Part shown: one piece after another, positions 23,098-36,055 of the stretch
Numbering within the stretch: position 1 is the first letter of the stretch
Layout of the letters: each line of letters begins with the position of its first letter
Origin: Jacaranda mimosifolia
Taxonomy: Eukaryota; Streptophyta; Magnoliopsida; Lamiales; Bignoniaceae
Assembly: GCA_018894105.1 (NCBI GenBank)
Contig: CM032117.1
Coordinates: 49,386,503 to 49,450,502, forward strand
Direction: 5' to 3'
DNA length: 64,000 bases
Notes under the pieces: generated by a model
Told to the model about the DNA's origin: nothing
Database searches by the model: none
Seen by the model: the letters and a program-made list of their open reading frames with translations, nothing else
Translations under genes and position numbers: made by a program

Positions 23098-26000
23098 CTA
23101 AGACAAAATATTCTTTGTACAATTACTCTCAAAATTATCAAAACAATAGTCTCGATCCTCTTGTATTGCTCCACAACTCAAACAAGTACGTCATGAGATC
23201 ACGAGTATGTCCTAAATAATCAATAAGCACTCCTATTTATAATATTAATTGCTCATTCTAAAACTAGAGAACTTGAATTTAAAAAAAAATTAATTTTATA
23301 ATAAAAAATAAATTAAATTCTTTGAAAATTAAGAATTCTAATTAAATTTGATCTTCATGTAGCAAAGTCAAATCCCAAGAAATATATAATTAATTTACAC
23401 TATATACATGTATATCACTGCTAATCTAAGAATTTAAAATCTGATTTGAACTATATATATATATATGCCTTCTCTTACTATATATGATTGTAACTTTTCA
23501 ATGCTGAAATAACACTGGTTGAGCACTTAACCACAGTTGGGGAGTGAGTCATTAGCTTGGAATGGTGAAACCAAATATTAGAACCCTTGAGTCGTATCGC
23601 CAACAATTATGCATGAACAATCGCACTTCACATTCTTCTTGCAGAATAAGAGCTTGCAAAAATACCAAAATGCCCCCAATGATATACTTCTTTTATCTCA
23701 TATTTATTAGTTTAGTTTGAAGGAGAAGTATTTATATATTTTACACCGTTATCATTGAAAATAATAGTTGAGAATAAGTGATATCCTATTATTACTTTTA
23801 AGTTTGAGGATGTTTTTTAAAAAAATGTCTATATTTTAGGATATAAAAAATGATATTCGCATTCTACAAATTGCTATTCACACTCAACTTAGACATTTTT
23901 TCCTAAGCATCAAAGATAAAATACATAGAAGGATTAACTTTGTGATTGATGTAGCTTTATTTAGTTTTTGTCTTGTATAAATGAAATATTGTTTCATTCA
24001 TATGGATAAACTAATTTACTTTAAATTTCACTACTGCTAAGTAATATATTAAATCAACAATAATATGATTGTGATTGAGATGTTAACATGTCCTTTCGTA
24101 AATTTTGAGGAAAAGATTTATCTAACAAGAAAAAGAAGTAAAGGAATTAACACTCTAGATATCATGTTAAAACTAAAAGATAAAAATAGATCGCCTTGTA
24201 ATTGAAAATATTAAAATATAAAATATTAAATATTAAAAATCATAGTGATTTACTCAATGCAAAATCAAATTAACAAATGATATATTGGCAATCAAGAATA
24301 AGGTAGGAAATTTTTTTTGATGAATTTAAAGTGCATGTGTAAATGAGAAGATTACAATCTAAACGCTAGATGATTTTTATAAAACTCTAAAATTTATTCA
24401 ACATTAATTCTAAGTTTAAATTTTAGTGTTTTATTTGATACTAAAACTATTTAGGAGAAATCATGCAATATCAATGGGTTAATCATGAATATATTATCAA
24501 ATATATTCATAAGAGAAAAATGAGTTTTAAAGGAATATTTTTTATAATTGATCACTAAGGCATTAAGAAAGCAAGAAATAAACAAATGTGAAATTAAAGA
24601 AATATTTCATATTTGATTGTCTGAGATTCACAAGTCGAAGAACAAATATTTTCTTTCAATATTTTCACCATGCACGTATAAGAAAATTGAAGAGTATATG
24701 TATTATAAAGGTATATATCTAATATTAATTAACTAATGAAAGATCTTGTCAACTGTCTAAGGAAAATATTACTTTCGGAGTGTCAATATCAACCTTCTTA
24801 AAGAATGAAACTTTATTTTTGAACATGATGAATTAGAGCAATAAATTTAGAATATATGGAATGTTCAATGCCATCATAAAAATTTTTAGAAGGCAAGTAT
24901 TTTGCAATTTCTAACAAGAATATATTAGCAATAATTTGGGAGATTTGTCAAAGTTCTAGATAAGACTAGCTATAAAAGATGGACCCCGTATATATTTCAC
25001 GGCATAAATAATTAAAATTATCATAAGATTCAGTGTAAATCTCTTTCACAATATTAAGCAAGTGCTTATTTTTAAATAACTAAAGAGAAGTGACATATAT
25101 GTAATATTTATTAGAATGTGTTTAAATTACAATAAACATGGAATCCAGATGCGTGGTAGCTCGATCTTTATATTGACTTTATCTATCAAGGGTGTCATAT
25201 TATCGTCATTTTAAATAAAAATCAGACTTTTATAGTAAGTTGATCTCAATTTGCATGCCTTCAGATGCAATAAATTAATCTTTAATTTATGTAACAAACT
25301 AATATATAGTCGAAAGCCTTTTCAATTTTATTTCTTTAAATTAAAGAAGTGTCGTACTTTTGGAAGATTTTTAATTTATTTTTTACTAAATGAATTATTT
25401 AATAATACCCCAATTATTCGCTAGATAATCCAATTCATATATGTTGCAGAATATACATTAAATGTACATAAGTACATTTAGATAGTTATATTCATGCAAA
25501 TTAAATTTCTGCCTCACACACAAAACCAGTCCATGCATTCGACATAGTAAAGTATTGAAAAAAAATCATTTGGCTAGTAAGAAACTGGACTCCAAATTCG
25601 TCATCTTCATTAGTGTGTTATTAATTTATTTTTAAGTACAACTTTCATGTAATTAATGGCACAACATAATAAATGGATATATGATTGAGACATCATTTCC
25701 AGGATTTATTATATATATATATATATATATATGTTATATTTCAATTCTTTAGTCAGTTGGAAAGACTTATCAATTTTGTGAATTGTTATCTATTTAATAC
25801 TTCCATTGATCCAAAATTGTTGAGTTAATTTGATTCAATATAGAATTTTAGATAAAAATTAACAAACTATATATGACTTATCTGTATTAACTTTCCCATT
25901 ATTACAATCAAAAGTAATGGCTAATTAAAGTTACTGGCGTTATGTATCATCATTACAATTGACAGAATGATTTATAAAAATTACTTAAAGAAATAAAATC

Positions 26001-26314
26001 TTATTCTAAGACGTTATAAGAAGAAAATGAATGGGTGCAATAAATCTAGAACGGAAACATACACGTAATATGCATAAAATACATTATTTCATATGCTTCC
26101 ATTATTTTATTCAAAAGAAAAAGTCAATAAGTTGTGTCAAATCATTCCACTATCTATTAGATTTAAGGAAGTGGAACAATGAAATTGTTAAAGAGTATTT
26201 TATCAATCTATTAAATTCCAAGGTCCTAATATATACTATTTCCCCATCTTTTGATTGCATACTAGTCCAACTTTTATTTGTGCTCAACTTTCGGTGTTTG
26301 TAAGTTGGCTGGAC
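23098..26314. other. AT-rich intergenic region without genes
   Basis: About 3.2 kb of A/T-rich sequence with a TA microsatellite at 25709-25732. No frame, RNA gene or bounded repeat was recognised. It is probably old, decayed transposon or spacer DNA. Confidence 0.5.
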
Positions 26315-26317
26315 TAA

Positions 26318-26597
26318 GAGGGAATTCGGGTGAATGTATAAATTTTTCAAAGTATTCTATAAAATATTTGATAGCTTATAGGTATTTTTTTTTTAAATTA
26401 TATATAAATATTCAAATAAGATGTTAGAATCTTATAAACTTTTTGACTAAAAAAAGTCATATCAATTACAAAATTACTATTAATTAATAACATCTTATAA
26501 GTTCTTATATGAAAATTTTTAATTTAAAAGATATAGCATCTTATAAATTTCATAAATATTTTATAAAATATTTTAAATAAATTTACCACACACCCTC
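26318..26597. mobile_element. Small TAA-flanked MITE (Tourist-like), copy 1
   Basis: Ends GAGGG...CCCTC flanked on both sides by TAA (26315-26317 and 26598-26600), matching PIF/Harbinger target preference. The right end (ACCACACACCCTC) reads as an imperfect inverse of the left end. The interior carries ATCTTATAA motifs like the better-preserved copy at 39965-40352. Terminal repeats are degenerate. Confidence 0.5.
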
Positions 26598-26728
26598 TAA
26601 ATCCACTTCTCATGAGTTCGATAAACTCAATTAGGTTAGTTTACACAAGATTGGACACGACATAATAACCCAACCTATATTGAATGGAACCCAAGAAAAT
26701 GAATGAACTATAATGGCACACTCATTAG

Positions 26729-27018
26729 TATTAGGAATCAGAGAAGTTGGGAGCAAAATTGTGTTAATTCATTGAAAAGTTTTTGGATATATATATATAT
26801 AAATATACACACACATACACACAACTGAGAAGAGAAAAAGCAGAAAAAGAAAAAAAGCAACAAACTAATTAAAAAGTGACTCTAATTATCCTAACTAACC
26901 CGCATTAAATACAAGGTTTATGGAAACAAACTAACTAACAAGCTAACCCTACTATAACAGAATAACAAACAAATGAACAACAACTTGAAGGAAGCAAATT
27001 GGAGGTGAAACTCTAATA
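26729..27018 (-). repeat. 3' LTR of the first Copia element
   Basis: Shares a long block with the right LTR, including AAAGTGACTCTAATT and TACAAGGTTTATGGAAACAA. It contains a TA/CA microsatellite stretch (about 26790-26823) that explains much of its extra length. Confidence 0.92.
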
Positions 27019-27025
27019 CGCCCCC

Positions 27026-27616
27026 TCAAGATGGAAGGTACAGATCATTCATAGCCATCTTGAATAAAAGATTGAGCAAGGCAAGAGGGGGAAGGAGCTT
27101 CATAAACATGTTGGCGAGCTGGTGTTGCGATTGAACTGGCATGAGTTTGATGCTTCCATTGGAGATATAGTTGCACACAAAATAGCAGTCAATTTCTATG
27201 TGCTTGGTGCGCTCATGGAAGGTTGGATTCGATGCAATGTGAACGGCAACGTGGTTGTCACAAAAAAGTAGAGTTGACGCCATAAGTTTAATGTGAAAAT
27301 CTACCATGAGTTGACGGAGCCATAGGAGTTCACTGGTTGCTATGGCAAAGGCCCGATACTAAGCCTTAACGGAGGATCGAGGCACTATAGTTTGCTTCTT
27401 AGCCTTCCAAGAGATGAGGTGATGGCCCCAAAAACACACAAAACCCTAAAGTGGAACATTTGGAGTCTAGGTAAAAGGCCAATCAACATCGACGAAGGAT
27501 GTGAGTTGGAGGGGAGAGGATGAAGAGAAAAAGAACCCCTGATCGGGTTGGTGTTTGAGATATCTAAGTAAGTGATGGGCAGCTTTGAGGTAGGGGGTTG
27601 GAGGGTTGGCAATATA
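27026..27616 (-). pseudogene. Copia RNase H pseudogene
   Basis: The final segment reads LLFCDNHVAVHIASNP followed by FHERTKHIEIDCYFV, the conserved C-terminal RNase H of Copia polyproteins. The upstream portion (27385-27612) is in another frame and contains stops. It ends just before the polypurine tract. Confidence 0.88.
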
Positions 27617-28440
27617 TTAACTAAGTTTATGAATGGTATATATGATATTAGGACAAGAAATGGTAAGGTATAAGAGTCTACCTATCAATCTTCTGTATTG
27701 GGTTATATCAGAGAGGAGTTCACCATCATGAGCATTAAGAGTTGTGTGGGAATCAAAAGGGGTGTGGGCTAGTTTGCTGGATAGAAAATAGGTATCTTCT
27801 AAGAGTTGGAGAGTGTATTGTCTTTGTGAGACTGTGAGACTTTTGGCTGAGCAAGATATTTCAAGACCAAGAAAAAAATTTAAAGGACCAAGATCTTTTA
27901 GTTTTAAATGGGACTTAAGGAATTGTTTAAGGGTATTGATGGCTGAAGAGGATGGACTAGTTATAACTATGTCATCAACGTAGACTAAAAGAGTGATGAA
28001 AGATGAGCCGGAACCTTTGGTGAATAGAGAATAATCTGATTTGGATTGATGAAAATTGAATTGAAGAAGAGCATGGGATAACTTGGCATACCATTGCCAT
28101 GAGGCTTGCTTCAAGCCATAGATTAATTTATGCAACTTATAGATGAATTTGGTGGAGGTGGACTGAAATTGTGGTTGAGATAAGTAACAAGGGGACATAA
28201 CCATATATACCTCTTCAAGAAGATCGCCATAGAGGAATGCATTATTGACATCAAGTTAAGTCAGATGCTAGTTTTGTGTGGCAGCAAGAGCTAAGAGAAG
28301 TTTGACGGTAACAAGCTTGGCAACAGGCGAGAAGGTATCCATGAAATCCATACTTTCTTGTTGTGTGTATCCTTTAGCCACCAAACAGGCTTTGTATCGC
28401 TCTATACTCCCATCAGATTTATGTTTGATTTTGTACATCT
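27617..28440 (-). pseudogene. Copia reverse-transcriptase pseudogene
   Basis: From about 28340 the minus strand gives [30 protein letters not shown], then the long open stretch 27617-28204 with YGLKQASWQWYAKL, the polymerase motif YVDD (27971-27982, intact) and GPLNFFLGLEI. These are textbook Copia reverse-transcriptase blocks. Stops between about 28205 and 28440 and a frameshift after 27617 break the polyprotein, although the catalytic motif itself survives. Confidence 0.92.
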
Positions 28441-29240
28441 AATGGGAAGATTTATTCTGTGTTGAGGTTGTACAGTTTGTACCCCTTCATATCCGTAGGA
28501 TAACCCAGAAAAATGCATGCAATGGCTCTTGGATGAAACTTAAGCCTATGTGAAGAAAAAGTGCTAGCAAAGGCAAGACAAACAAACATATGCAAGTAAG
28601 AATAATCAACTGGAGAATTGTATGGCAACTTGTAAGGAGTTTTGTTGTGAAGGATGCGCGATGGAGTCCGATTAATGAGGTGAGTGGCAGCCAAAACACA
28701 TTCAAACCAAAAGGAAGGAGGAACTCTTGATTGAAAGTATAAAGCATGAGCAACATTAAGCAAATGTTGATGCTTTCTCTCTACAACTAAGTTTTGTTGT
28801 GGTTTTTATACGCAAGACAATTGATGTAAAATGCCTTGTTCATTAAAAAAATCTATAAGGGCAAATTCCTTGGCATTGTCCAATCAAAAAACTTTAATTT
28901 TTCAATTGAATTATGTTGTAACCATATTGAAAAATTTTGGAATTGCTACTGTAATATTATATTTTTGTTTCAAGAGAAAACTCCATGTGAAATGACTATA
29001 ATCATCCAAAAGAGTGGGGAAATATTTGTGGCCATTATGAGATGGGGTGTTATAAGGTCCCCAAATGTCTCCATGAACAATATCAAAGGGGCATTAAGCC
29101 AAGTTATTTTGAGAAATAAAAGGGAGTTGATGTTGCTTAGCAAGAGGACATATGTAACACATATGAGCTTTATTTTTGTTAAAATCTTTACATCTAGGAA
29201 GAGAGCTCAAAACAGTGAGTTTTCTATGGGAAGGGTGACC
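28440..29240 (-). pseudogene. Copia integrase pseudogene
   Basis: The clearest part is 28452-28815, which reads VVERKHQHLLNVAHAL, then HLINRTPSRIL and CIFLGYPTDMKGYKLYN. These are conserved blocks of the Copia integrase core end and C-terminal region. The upstream catalytic part (about 28815-29240) is too broken to confirm the D,D,E residues. Confidence 0.85.
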
Positions 29241-29739
29241 TAGTCTGGCATGTCAAAGTTGACTAGAGAGTTGATTCACATGAGCAAAATGGTAGGATGA
29301 AGCTTTGTAGAGTCAATGACATATAAGTATTCAATCTTATTAGCTCTCTCACTCATCTTCAAGCAATGGAGATCCTGGATAAGACAGTGAGTAGGAGAGA
29401 AAATAAATGTGAGTTTGGAAGTTTTGGTTAGGGCACCAATATACAGAAGGTTAAACGTAAACTGAGGGACATATAAGACTCTAATAGAAGTAAGGGTTGG
29501 ACTAAGGTGAATAGTACCAGTGTAGTGGACCGAAACACTAGTGTGGTTTGGTAAGGAAACCGATGAAAGTTAGATGGGAGTTAGGGTTTTGAAAGCATTG
29601 ATATTGTTACATATATGACTAGAAGCACCTGAATCTATAATCCATAGGTTGGGAGAAGAATTGAAGAGAGATAAAGCAACTAAAAGGTAAGTACCTATAG
29701 TGAGTATAGTAGTTTGCTAGCATCAAGTTTAGTTGATTA

Positions 29740-30766
29740 ACATGGTGATAAGTTGTTGGCATTGAGTATGGCTGAGGATTGGAGAAAGCTATCAGAAGAA
29801 CTAGTGGCATCTATCACAAAGTTGGCAGCATGCTGCTTAGGTCTCAGTTTGTAGCCCAGCGGATAGCCGTGTAGCTTGTAACACTTATCAACAATGTGGC
29901 TTGGGAGATTGCAGCGAGTATAGTGAGGACTATATTTTTGGCCTTTATGAAGAGCAATGGATTTGGCGGAGTCAATAGGTTTAGTTGAGTACTTAGGAGT
30001 GTCATATTTCACATGAAAGGCTACTGTGTTGGGGATATCTGCAATAATGAAAATAGAACTGCCAAGTTGTTTCTGTCATTCCTCTTGAGAAATCAGAGAG
30101 GAAACTTTGTTGATTGGAGGAAGAGAATCCATGAGAAGGATTTGTCCTCGAATGTGAGAAAAGGAATCATTCAGCCCCATTAGAAATGACAAAATGTACT
30201 CAGTGTGATGGTGAGATGTGAGATCCTTTACTCCGCCGCAGGTGCACCTTCCACAGGTACAATTTGGTCGGAATTTATTGATTTCCTCCTAAACTGTTTT
30301 CAGTTTAGTAAAATAAACACCAACAATATCTTGATTCTACTGAAGTGTCATCAAATCACAGCGGAGTTGGAAGAGACGTGGTCTATTACTCCATTGGAAA
30401 TGCTCCCGGAGATCATTCCATATTGCCAGTGACATAAAAGATAATACTACCAAAAATTTCCTTAGAAACCGAGTTAAAGATCCAGGAGATGATAATATTG
30501 TTGTTGTGCTGCCATGAATTTAGCAACAAAGGCTCAAATTCAAGTGGTTTCTGGACAAATCCATCCACAAAACCTATCTTATTCTTCACAGACAATGCGA
30601 TTAGCAAAGCTAGGTAGTAGGAATAGTAGTTATTGCCAGTAAGGATCTATGAAATGACAACTAACCCCAGACTGTCAGAATGATAAAGGTCGAATGGATG
30701 AAGAGGATCATCAATACTGGATTGATTGATGGTATGCATCTTGATTCTAGCTAGAGGAATAGCCAT
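29740..30766 (-). pseudogene. Copia gag pseudogene
   Basis: A plausible original start is the ATG at 30764-30766. The frame then gives conserved gag features, including the block LIALSVKNKIGFVDG (about 30607-30560) and ISWIFNSVSKEI. Downstream, at about 29930-29860, is a zinc-knuckle-like segment (CNLPSHIVDKCYKLHGYP) typical of plant Copia gags. Stops and frameshifts separate the pieces. Confidence 0.85.
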
Positions 30767-30835
30767 GGAGAAATTTGGAAGATGAAGAGGAGTTGTAGAG
30801 GAGAAGAATCAGATCTGCACAAAAGAGAAAGTTTA

Positions 30836-30846
30836 TGCTGATACCA
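30836..30846 (-). other. Primer-binding site of the first Copia element
   Basis: The minus strand reads TGGTATCAGCA immediately after the 5' LTR with no gap, a match to the 3' end of initiator Met-tRNA. Confidence 0.88.
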
Positions 30847-31117
30847 TATTAGGAATGAGAGAGAAAGTTGGGAGCAAAAATATGTTCCTTCACTAAAAAG
30901 TTTCTAGATACAGATATATATACAACTGAGAAGAGAAAAGTGGGAAAAGAAAAAAGCAACAAACTAATTAAAAAGTGACTCTAATTGTTCTAACTAACCT
31001 GCATTAAATACAAGGTTTATGGAAACAAACTAACTAACAAGCTAACCCTACTAGAATATAATAACAAACAAACAAGCAGCAGTTTGAACGAAGCAAATTG
31101 AAGGTGAAGCTCTAATA
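30847..31117 (-). repeat. 5' LTR of the first Copia element
   Basis: Element-strand ends are TATTAGAG at the start and CCTAATA at the end, the latter directly abutting the primer-binding site. It is aligned with the left LTR over its whole length and followed by the target duplication ATTAG. Confidence 0.92.
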
Positions 31118-31122
31118 ATTAG

Positions 31123-31925
31123 AGAACCTATGGAACTATTCAATGTAACTTTAAGTCATATTTATAATTTAGAGTTCAATAATTGGTCATGGAATACATA
31201 CTATGATAATTGAAGTCAAAATAAGTTATGTAAGGTTGATTTTGGAAAATATTTCTATTGTGAATTTTATCCAAGCACAATTTATAATGAATCTCTCTTT
31301 AAAGTTAAAATTGGATTGGCTATTAATAGGATTGATTGTGAGTCATCCATAGCATTAAAGTGTTAGTTTGATGTAATAAATGTTCCAATTAAACAATTTT
31401 TTCAAGAAATTTTTGTAAAAGAGTTTTGTGTTATTATGATTAGAAACTATTAGTATTATGAAATTTTAATTGGTGGGTTATTTGTGTTTTATTCTTTATT
31501 GGTTCACTTCTTAGAGACTTTTGGTAAAGCGTTGAAAGTCACTTAATTATAGGAATGTCAAACACCATTCTCTGATTGTGTAGTTTTATAATTTTTTCCT
31601 TTAAATAAAAAAATAAAATATAATTATTTTAAGTGAAATAAATGTTGAATAAAGATTAATTTCAAAATAATTAAAAATAAAGATTATGGTAGAATTACTA
31701 AGAAATTGGTCCTTTATGTTTTTGTTTAAAACGGTGTTAGAGACATTAAATGTGAAATTTATGGGATCAAATATAGAAAAGAAAATGATCTGCACCAGGG
31801 GATACTTTAGAATATTGGAAGATAGCATGAAATTAATTAATTGAAGTTGTCACAATACATAGTTAATTTTTACAAAATCGATATTCTTTGGCTATTTACT
31901 TTGAAATATTAGATTGGCCATATAT
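31123..31925. other. Short AT-rich spacer between the Copia and LINE elements
   Basis: No gene or repeat recognised. A TA-rich stretch near 31920-31930 sits at the LINE 3' end and may be its degenerate tail. Confidence 0.45.
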
Positions 31926-31929
31926 ATAT

Positions 31930-32290
31930 ATTTGAGAAGAAACGGTGGTGAATATCATTAAGGATCAGAGGCAAAGCCTCAGTAATTACACTAGATCCAT
32001 CCAAAAATATGAGAAATGCAATGGCCACGCCAATCTAGCTAGACAATGAGCGCATTGATTTGCAGTTTGCCTAACATGATTAAAAGAGACTTAACTAATA
32101 TTAAGAAGACTCTTCCTAGCATCAAAAATAAAAGGGCAAATATGTGATAAATTAAGATCATCAGTCTGAAGAGCCCGAATAACCGATAAGCAATCTTCTT
32201 CAACAATCACTTTATTCCAGGAGAATCGGGAGCACAATGCACATGCCTTATTCGAGTGATGACTTCTAATGTTCATTCACTGCCATAGCT
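31930..32290 (-). pseudogene. LINE RNase H domain pseudogene
   Basis: The reading WNKVIVEEDCLSVIRALQ (about 32225-32170), then FNHVRQTANQCAH near 32080, matches the C-terminal RNase H of plant L1 elements. It ends close to the estimated 3' end of the LINE. Confidence 0.82.
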
Positions 32291-33249
32291 TGAGCATTAA
32301 AGCTCCCATGGAAAAGTCGAGATATCCAAGCAAGACACTATCTTCTATGATTCCTTGTAATAAGACCTATGCCAATTGAATGCTTATCCCTAAATAAGAC
32401 TGCATCAAAATTCAATTTGACAAAGTCTTGAGATGGGGAAGTCTACGTTGTAGGCCAACATACAAGATAGGAGTTAAACTGGCAGCAAATGCCTTCCTGG
32501 AAACATTAAAAAACTCCGTGCAAAATTCACAACTCCTAACATTGACCAATTTCCTTTTCTAAATTGTAGTTGGTTTCTATGATACTAGATTCCCTAACAT
32601 CAAATAAGAAAAAATGCAAAGTCACTTTTATCAACACCTTTTGATACAGAGAGGAACATATCTAAAATCAAATTAGCTAGGTAGAAGATCACAACATTTG
32701 GAAGGTTGGAAAGAGCTCATACTTGTCTTGTTGTATGGCAATTAAGCAGTCGGTGCAAGGTATCTTATTCTGTAGTTTCATAGATTTGACAAAAAGATTC
32801 ATCAAAAACTCTTCTTTGAAGTAACATAGCCTTAGTAAGAAAGAGGTTTTGGGCTATTCGCTACGCAAAATGATGAACTTTTGGAGACATAAGAACCAAT
32901 AATATAATCCAGAAGAACTACTAAAGCCATGATTAAACTCCTGTTGCCTGTGTTTAAGATTGCAATCAAGGAAACAGGTTGCTCAAACTGAGAAAATACC
33001 TAATCGAGAATAATGCCAGACCACATCATCTTTGTTATCACAACCTCCCAGCGGAATGCTTAATATGGCATCACGATCAGATTCCAAAAACATTTATGAA
33101 ATCAGAGCAAAATTCCAAGAACCAGAATTGACATCAATAAATTTTGACATTAGAGAATTAGCTTGCAAAATCCTGGGATGAGAAATAACTCTAGATGATG
33201 GCGGTTGGTGAAGCCATTTATCATGCCATATACGAACGTTGGTACCATT

Positions 33250-34800
33250 TTTTATTCACCATCGTAGTCCTTCCCTGAGTAAATGTAGACATTCCCAAAT
33301 TCCTCTCCATGAGAAAGAGGGATTGGAGCCCAAGGGTGCATGAATAACATCACAACCTGGAAAATATTTAGCCTTATAAATTTTGTAGAATAAGGAATTA
33401 GTACACTTGAGAAATTGCTGCCCCTATTTAGCCAATGATGCTTCATTAAAGGATTGTAAGTCTCTGAAATCGAGTCCTCCATCACGTTTGCTTGCACCAA
33501 GAGAATCCCAATGTAACTAATAGATTTTGTGGGATTGGCAGTTATCCCACCAAAATAAAGCTATCATTGATTCAATATCCCAAATAAGCTCGATTGGAAG
33601 CTTGAAACAACTCATGGCATATGTTGGTATCACTTGGACAACAAATTTGATTAGAATTTCTTTTCCATCCATAGATAAGGTTTTCTCGCTCCAACCACAC
33701 ATTCTGTTCCAAACCCTTTCTCTAATATAAGCAAAGGTGTCTCTCTTCAATTTTCCAAACACCATAGGGAGACCTAAATATTTCTCATGTTTATCAAGAA
33801 CTTGCAAACCAAGAGTGGTCTTGATCCTCTATTGAATAAACAAGCTAGCATTCTTACTTAAAACAATTGATGACTTGTCAAAATTAACCTATTAGTCAGA
33901 AGCTTGTTCATAAATGAAAAGCACCTATTTTATATGTGATGCCTTGACCTCTGTTACTTGGCAGAATAGTAAAATGTCATTGGTAAAGAGAAGATATGAG
34001 ACCTTAAGAGCTGATCGGAAAACAGAGATGTCAGTAATCAAGTGTTCTTGTTCCTTACTTCTAATTAAGATACTAAGAACCTATGTAAAAAATAAGAATA
34101 TATAAAGGGATAAAGGATCACCTTGCCTTAAACCACGTTGAGGGTAGAAAAAACCAAAATTTACACCATTGAGAATAATGGAAAAAAGACCGTGGTTACA
34201 TATTTCATAATCAAATCCACAAACTATTTAGAAAAACCAAGATTGAGTAAAACCTTTCGCAAGAAAAAAACCATTCTACTTTATCATAGGCCTCACTCAT
34301 GTCTAATTTTATAGCCATCTTCCCCGTCTTTCCACATCTCATTCTATTAATATAATTGTTCACTTTGAACACAATCAAGACATTATCAGTAATGAGCCTC
34401 GAAGGAACAAAAACAGATTGAGGTTCCGAAATAATGTTATCCATAAAAGGTTTCAGCCTATTAGTCAACACTTTAGATACAATTTTGTAACCCACATTAC
34501 ACCAACTGATTAGATGAAACTGAGTGAAGGATTCTGGGCTTGTAACTTTCGGAATAAGAACAATATAAGTATAATTGAACTTACTAATACATCTATCTTG
34601 ATTAAGAAAATCAAGTGCAAAAGAGACAACCTTACCTTCAACTATTCGTCGGAATCTTTGATAAATATTGGAGGCATACCATCTGGGCCAGGGGATTTTA
34701 AAAGGGTCATCTGAGATAAAGCCTATTTCACTTCCTCAGCTGTGAAAGGAATAAGTAGAATGGAATTCATTTTATTATTAACCTTTGGAGTTAAACAATC
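33250..34800 (-). pseudogene. LINE reverse-transcriptase pseudogene
   Basis: Conserved blocks in order: YKIVSKVLTNRLKPFM, SRLITDNVLIVFKV and MAIKLDMSEAYDKVEWF (34300-34495); LLFTNDILLFC near 33975; then KYLGLPMVFGKLKRDTFAYI and GKEILIKFVVQVIPTYAMSC (33517-33807). The catalytic F-A-D-D box reads FTND (33975-33986), so polymerase activity is lost even apart from the stops and frameshifts. Confidence 0.92.
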
Positions 34801-35369
34801 TTATATTGTATCTATCACATCTTCAAATAGGCAACTAGACTTGAATAGGTTTTTGTAAAAATTGAGGATCATTGATTCATTTCCTGCCCTAATCTGACAC
34901 CAATCGCTGAAATCGTCTCAAAGTCTTGTAATAAAATTATTTTAGAATCTGGCGAAAGCTTTTGCATGGAAGAATTTAGTATTGCAGTCTCCTTCCTTCA
35001 TCCACTGAGCTTTAGAGCGTTGATTCCACATTGATTCTTATCCAATAACTCCACTAATTTTTGTCACAATTCTATGATGCACGATCATGAGTGAGTACTA
35101 AAGGTAGCTTGTAATAGATTTTTGATTTGGGACCGAATTGAAAGTATTTGCTGCTTAATAGACCCAACAGAATTCCTACTCCATTTAATGAGCCCTAGTC
35201 TACACCATTTGATAGCCTCTCTAAGAGAATTGAAGTATGGCGTAGTATCTGAGTTGAGCCAAGAATCCTTGACGATCTTCCCACAATCAGAATATTCCAG
35301 CTAGAAAGATTCAAACTCGAAGTGACATCTTCCTTTCCTATAAAAAATTAGACAAGACTCATCAAAATC

Positions 35370-36055
35370 AATAAGAATCGGGGAATGGTCCGAGTTCCTA
35401 CCAAAAATATGACGAACTTGATGAAAATGAAATTTATTGCTCCAAGATAAATTAGTGGACTCCTTGTCCAAATGCTCTCTAACAAGAAATGGATAAAATC
35501 TTATGTTACACCAAGTATATGGATAGTTGATAAAGCCTAAATCATGAAGATTGGCATATGCTAATGCATCCCTAAGCTCAGCGGCTCTAGTATAAAAGAT
35601 GCTCGTTCTTCCTGCTTTTTAGATGATGAAAGAATAACATTGTAATCGCCTACAAAAATCCATGGTAAGGAATATTGGAATTTGAGCTAATTGAGTAATT
35701 GCTAAGATAAACGTCACTTAGAAGTATCTAGGTCACCATAAAATCCAGTCACTTTGAATTCTAAACCACGATCAGTAGTCTTTATAGCAACATAATGTGA
35801 GCATTTAATAAGCTATTAAGTTGAACTAGGATATCTTTGCGCCACAACATGGCCAAACCACTAGCAGAACTAGTTGCATCAATTAATATACTGAAGAAAC
35901 CAAGTTTATTATAGATTTTGTTCATCCGATTCGAAGAAAGCCTCGTCTCTATGAGAAAGAGTACTTGGGGATGATGTAGGTGAATCAAAGCCATGCTCAC
36001 AAACTGTCCAAGGATTCCCTAATCCTTGACAGTTCCAACTTAGGCAAATCATGGT
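35370..36055 (-). pseudogene. LINE endonuclease domain pseudogene
   Basis: Begins with a LSWNCQGLGNPW-like start near 36050, then FLIETRLSSNRM and SGLAMLWR (35782-36000), and further on FVGDYNVI near 35660. These are the N-terminal, ETK-like and GDFN-like blocks of the L1 apurinic/apyrimidinic endonuclease. It is interrupted by stops. Confidence 0.85.

Larger units (their letters stand above)
26729..31117 (-). mobile_element. Ty1/Copia LTR retrotransposon, full structure but decayed coding (4.4 kb)
   Basis: LTRs at 26729-27018 (290 bp) and 30847-31117 (271 bp) are flanked by a perfect 5-bp target duplication ATTAG (26724-26728 and 31118-31122). In minus orientation the order is 5' LTR, primer-binding site, gag, integrase, reverse transcriptase, RNase H, polypurine tract (CTTGAGGGGGCG, 27019-27030), 3' LTR. 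That gene order (integrase before reverse transcriptase) defines Copia. Multiple stops and frameshifts inactivate it. Both LTRs have non-canonical ends (TATTAG...CTAATA). The LTRs differ by length and many substitutions, so this insertion is older than the Gypsy-derived one. Confidence 0.95.
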
